NCBI RefSeq assembly: GCF_021283305.1
Contig: NZ_JAJSOK010000012.1
Location: 62,001 to 126,000, forward strand
Source: Pseudonocardia kujensis
Lineage (GTDB): Bacteria; Actinomycetota; Actinomycetes; Mycobacteriales; Pseudonocardiaceae
Direction of reading: 5' to 3'
Length of the DNA stretch: 64,000 nucleotides
In this document: piece by piece, positions 61,302 through 64,000 of the stretch
Position numbering within the stretch: the stretch's first letter is position 1
How the letters are laid out: each line of letters opens with the position of its first letter
Program-made: the position numbers and the translations under genes
The notes under the pieces: generated by a model
The model's input: only the letters and a program-made list of their open reading frames with translations
What the model was told of the DNA's origin: nothing
Databases searched by the model: none

Positions 61302-62084
61302 CTAGTGGGCGGCACCAGCTCCTCCGTCCACCCACAGAGTCGATCCGGTGATGTAGGCGGCACCGTCGCTCAGCAGGAAGCGGATCGACTCGGCGATCTC
61401 CTCCGGCTGCGCGATCCGTTCGATGAGCTGGGAGGCGCGCACGGCCTCGGCGAGGATCTGCTCGCTCTCCGGACCCGGGGGCAGCAGCGAGCGGGGCATG
61501 GCGGTGTCGACCGCGCCCGGTGCGACGGCGACGACGCGAATGCCGCGCGGCGCGAGCTCCTGAGCGAGCGCGCGGGTCAGGTACACCAGCGCGGCCTTGC
61601 TGGACCCGTAGAGGCCCATGCCGGGAGTGACCTGGTTCGCGCTGCTGGAGCTGATGTTGACGACGACACCGCCGCGTCCCAGGTGGGGGAGCACTGCACG
61701 GGTCATCATCAGCCCGGCGCCCACGTTGACGCGGAAGATCTGGTCGACGTCGGCCATCTCGGTCTCGGCCAACGGCTTGCCGAGCATCACCCCCGCGACG
61801 TTGGCCAGGCCGTCGAACGGACCTTGCAGCATTCGGGCGCCGCGGGTGACGACCTCCGCCGCGGCCTCGCCGTCCGTCGAGTCGAGGGCCTCGCAGACCA
61901 CCTTCGTGTCGTCCGGCGCCTTGGCTGCGAGGACCTCGGCCGTCTCCTTGAGGCCCTCCGCGACGACGTCGGTGCACAGCACCGACGCCCCTTCCAGGGT
62001 GAGCGCCAGCGCGGTCGCGCGGCCGATCCCCCCGCCGGCACCGGTGACGACGTATCTCCTGCCGGTCAACGATGAGCCGGGCAT
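61302..62084 (-). CDS. Short-chain dehydrogenase/reductase
   Basis: A 260-residue classical SDR: TGAGGGIGRATALALTLEGA, NVAGVM, VNISSSSAN, YGSSK and ITGSTLWVDGGAG. All catalytic residues are present. It lies between the P450 (42 bp downstream) and the reductase (30 bp upstream), so it probably oxidises the alcohol formed by the P450. Confidence 0.88.
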   Translation of the reverse strand: MPGSSLTGRRYVVTGAGGGIGRATALALTLEGASVLCTDVVAEGLKETAEVLAAKAPDDTKVVCEALDSTDGEAAAEVVTRGARMLQGPFDGLANVAGVMLGKPLAETEMADVDQIFRVNVGAGLMMTRAVLPHLGRGGVVVNISSSSANQVTPGMGLYGSSKAALVYLTRALAQELAPRGIRVVAVAPGAVDTAMPRSLLPPGPESEQILAEAVRASQLIERIAQPEEIAESIRFLLSDGAAYITGSTLWVDGGAGAAH

Positions 62085-62113
62085 GGGGCGCCTCCTGGGA
62101 GCGAGCGGACTTG

Positions 62114-63082
62114 TCAGAGGTCGAGCACGAGTTTGGGTGTGCAGGAGCGGCCGACGCAGATGAGCATGGTGCCGTCCTCGTCGTGTTCCTCAGGGGTCAT
62201 CATGGTTCCGCGGTGGTCGGGTTGTCCTTCGAGGACCCGGCTCTCGCAGGAGCCGCAGTAGCCCTCCTGACAGGAGAAGTCGATGTCGGGACGGACGCTG
62301 CGGACGACTTCGAGCAGGGTTTGGTCGGCGGCGACGGTGAGGGTGATGTTGGACTGGCGGAGTTCGACTTCGAAGGGCTTCTCGCCGTCTTCGGGCGGGG
62401 GCGGGGCCTCGCCGGCGGCGAAACGTTCGATGTGGAGGCGATCGGAGATGCCGACGGCCTCGCACGCCTTCGTCGTGGCGTCGAGCAGGCCTTCGGGGCC
62501 GCAGCAGTACACGAGGGTGTCGTCGGCGAGCTCGGCGACGGCGACGACGACGTCGATCAGGCCCTCGACGTCCTGGGGGATGAGCTGCACCCTCTCGGGG
62601 TGACGCTGTCCGAGTTCCGGGCCGTAGACCATGGAGCTGGCGGTGCGGCCGCCGTAGAGCAGCGACCACTCGGCGCCCTGGCGCTCAGCTTCGTCGATCA
62701 TCGCCTTGATGGGTGTGATGCCGATGCCACCCGCGAGGAAGAGGTAGCTGGGCGCGGGGTGCAAGGCGAAGTGGTTGCGCGGGCCGACGATCTCGAGCTC
62801 GCTGCCAGCCTTGATGGTGTCGTGGATCTCGGCGGAGCCGCCGCGGCCGTTCGGCTCGCGGAGCACACAGATGGTGTAGCTGGTGGTGTCCGTCGCGTCG
62901 CCGCACAGCGAGTACTGCCGGGACAGCCCCGACGGCAGGTGGAGGTCGACGTGCGCACCGGCCTCCCAGTCGGGGAGTTTGTCGCTGTCGACCGGAGTGA
63001 GGACGAGCCGCATCACGTCAGCAGTGACGTGCTCGGCCTCGGCTACACGAACGGTCGTGCGGCGGAAGTCGTTCTGCTCCAT
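62114..63082 (-). CDS. PDR/VanB-family oxidoreductase (FMN, NADH and 2Fe-2S domains)
   Basis: A 322-residue electron-transfer flavoprotein of the phthalate-dioxygenase-reductase type. The FMN site is RQYSLCGDATDTTSYTICVL (about residues 54-74), the NAD domain is FLAGGIGITPIKAMIDEA and CCGPEGLLDA, and the plant-type ferredoxin domain has FSCQEGYCGSCESRVLEG with the last Cys in MLICVGRSC. It normally feeds Rieske oxygenases. No oxygenase is present in this operon, so the P450 is the likely acceptor. ATG 63082 follows GAAGGAGCCCGT. Confidence 0.9.
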   Translation of the reverse strand: MEQNDFRRTTVRVAEAEHVTADVMRLVLTPVDSDKLPDWEAGAHVDLHLPSGLSRQYSLCGDATDTTSYTICVLREPNGRGGSAEIHDTIKAGSELEIVGPRNHFALHPAPSYLFLAGGIGITPIKAMIDEAERQGAEWSLLYGGRTASSMVYGPELGQRHPERVQLIPQDVEGLIDVVVAVAELADDTLVYCCGPEGLLDATTKACEAVGISDRLHIERFAAGEAPPPPEDGEKPFEVELRQSNITLTVAADQTLLEVVRSVRPDIDFSCQEGYCGSCESRVLEGQPDHRGTMMTPEEHDEDGTMLICVGRSCTPKLVLDL

Positions 63083-63196
63083 ACGGGCTCCTTCGACCGG
63101 GTGTCGTGATCAGCGGCCCGAACTGCCCAGGCAGCGGCATGAGCCTGTTTACCATGATGAGAGTTTGCGTCCGGCAACACAAGTGTTCGCGGAACG

Positions 63197-63397
63197 TCAA
63201 TCCTCATGGAGTGAGAGGACGCCCGCGGGGCAGGCGTCGACGGCCTCCTCGACCACCGTGCGGTCGGCCTCGTCGACGGACTCCTGCAGGATCTCCACGA
63301 CCGCCGGGTCGTCCCCGAGCGTGAAGTACTTGTCGCTGATGAACACGCACATGCCGGACCCGACGCAGGCGGCGCGGTTCGCGTGCACCCTCGTCAT
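63197..63397 (-). CDS. Ferredoxin of the P450-associated [3Fe-4S]/[4Fe-4S] type
   Basis: A 66-residue ferredoxin: CVGSGMC near residues 11-17 and DACPAGVLSL at the end, that is a Cx5C ... CP pattern with three conserved cysteines, as in 3Fe-4S ferredoxins that reduce actinobacterial P450s. ATG 63397 overlaps the stop of the CapA-like gene (ATGA). The next gene downstream starts after 114 bp. Together with the P450 it supports a complete local monooxygenase system. Confidence 0.88.
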   Translation of the reverse strand: MTRVHANRAACVGSGMCVFISDKYFTLGDDPAVVEILQESVDEADRTVVEEAVDACPAGVLSLHED

Positions 63398-64000
63398 GTC
63401 GTGGTCACCTCCGCCGGAACCGTCGCCTCGAGCGGGACGACGACCCAGTCCCCGTCTCGCCGGGTGGGGACCTCGAAGCCCGCCTTTGCCGAGATCTCGG
63501 CGACGTGTGTGACGATCTCCACCGAGGTGGGATCGTCCGCGGGCAGCGGCGCGGGCTGCCCCTTCGTGTTGATCAAGCAGGGGAGGTAGCCGACCTCGGT
63601 GACCCGGCCGTCCTCGATGCGCGCGCGGGCGACCACGGTGCGCCGCGCGATCGGGTGGAACGGGTAGGTCGGGTAGTCCGGGTCGTTGCCGATGGCGTAG
63701 CCGTCGAAGAGCGCGTTCATCTCCTGGATGCCAGGACTGCTCAGGTTCGGCGGAGTCGGGACGTCGATGACGAAGTTGCCCAGACCGTGGAAGATCGCCC
63801 TGCCCTTGTACAGCTGGATCGGCTTGACGACGTGCTGGTGGCAGCCGAGGACGAGGTCGGCGCCCGCGTCGATCGCGGCGTAGGCGACCTCGGTTTCGTA
63901 CTCCGCGATCGTGGCGGGCACGAAGTGCAGGCCCCAGTGCGGGGTGAGTACGACGACGTCTGCGATCTCCTTCGCGGCCCGCACATCCGCCACCATCGCC
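63394..64000 (-). CDS. CapA-family protein, C-terminal part (cut by window edge)
   Basis: The last ~200 residues of a CapA-like protein of the metallophosphatase fold: VVVLTPHWGLHFVPATIAEY, AAIDAGADLVLGCHQHVVKP, IQLYKGRAIFHGLGNFVID and FHPIARRTVVARARIEDGRV. In CapA proteins the HWG and GxHxH motifs bind metal. The family is named after poly-gamma-glutamate capsule synthesis, but homologs stand in many catabolic and secondary clusters. The reading frame runs off the window's right end. It is translationally coupled to the ferredoxin. Confidence 0.82.
   Translation of the reverse strand, partial: AMVADVRAAKEIADVVVLTPHWGLHFVPATIAEYETEVAYAAIDAGADLVLGCHQHVVKPIQLYKGRAIFHGLGNFVIDVPTPPNLSSPGIQEMNALFDGYAIGNDPDYPTYPFHPIARRTVVARARIEDGRVTEVGYLPCLINTKGQPAPLPADDPTSVEIVTHVAEISAKAGFEVPTRRDGDWVVVPLEATVPAEVTTT

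Noticed and set aside
1-64000. CRISPR arrays, rRNA genes, phage structural genes
   Set aside because: No regularly spaced direct repeats, no rRNA text and no capsid, tail or terminase proteins were seen.

Overview
The window reads as chromosome of a high-GC actinobacterium, most likely Pseudonocardiaceae. The order aceE / DUF3052 / AhpE-type peroxiredoxin / tRNA-Val, the many GTG and TTG starts and the strong third-position GC all fit. The genus is an inference; no rRNA or other phylogenetic marker is present.

Layout. 1-2.3 kb is core chromosome: the 5' end of aceE, a DUF3052 gene, a frameshifted VOC gene, a peroxiredoxin and tRNA-Val(TAC). Directly behind the tRNA lies a decayed tyrosine integrase (2.4-4.2 kb), two small unknown genes, a proline-rich membrane protein and a frameshifted Rv3235-like gene. 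This is the classic left edge of a tRNA-integrated island whose integrase is dead. A complete IS21-family element (6857-9106, 5-bp target duplication) follows. From about 9.5 kb to the right edge the window is almost entirely catabolic: short-chain dehydrogenases (SDRs), three intact cytochromes P450 plus one broken one, VOC-fold proteins, ABC uptake genes and hydrolases, mixed with about a dozen pseudogenes and transposase scraps.

How the genes may work together (inference). (a) 12-22.6 kb: amidohydrolase, P450, several SDRs, a metallo-beta-lactamase-fold hydrolase, a zinc dehydrogenase and a second P450, probably serial hydroxylation and alcohol oxidation of an alicyclic or aromatic substrate. 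(b) 22.7-24.9 kb: a CocE/S15-type hydrolase upstream of a phenolic acid decarboxylase. (c) 31-35 kb: a complete ribose-type ABC importer, followed by a VOC protein and a divergent NMT1-type binding protein. (d) 38-43.5 kb: SDR, broken esterase, MmgE/PrpD protein, TetR regulator and SDR. (e) 43.9-55.7 kb: MarR with a TauD/TfdA-type dioxygenase, then a long plus-strand run of acyl-CoA dehydrogenase, meta-cleavage-type hydrolase, Dabb protein, aldehyde dehydrogenase, two VOC proteins, a second ribose-type binding protein, two flavin-dependent LLM monooxygenases (one RutA-like), a SnoaL-like protein and an isochorismatase-fold amidase. (f) 56-64 kb, minus strand: 4,5-dihydroxyphthalate-decarboxylase-like protein, double-VOC protein, CaiB CoA-transferase and SDR; then CapA-like protein, ferredoxin, phthalate-dioxygenase-reductase-type reductase, SDR and P450, an apparent self-contained P450 electron-transfer system.

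Two themes stand out. First, many functions occur twice, with one copy intact and the other decayed (MmgE/PrpD, TetR with its SDR, P450), so the region looks built by duplication and transfer and then eroded. Second, the two TetR paralogs share a visible operator, AGACC-NNN-GGTCY, in their divergent promoters. The best candidate for something undescribed is the 45.5-55.7 kb run, where a RutA-like monooxygenase and an isochorismatase-fold hydrolase sit among beta-oxidation-type and sugar-type uptake genes without the rest of the pyrimidine (rut) pathway.
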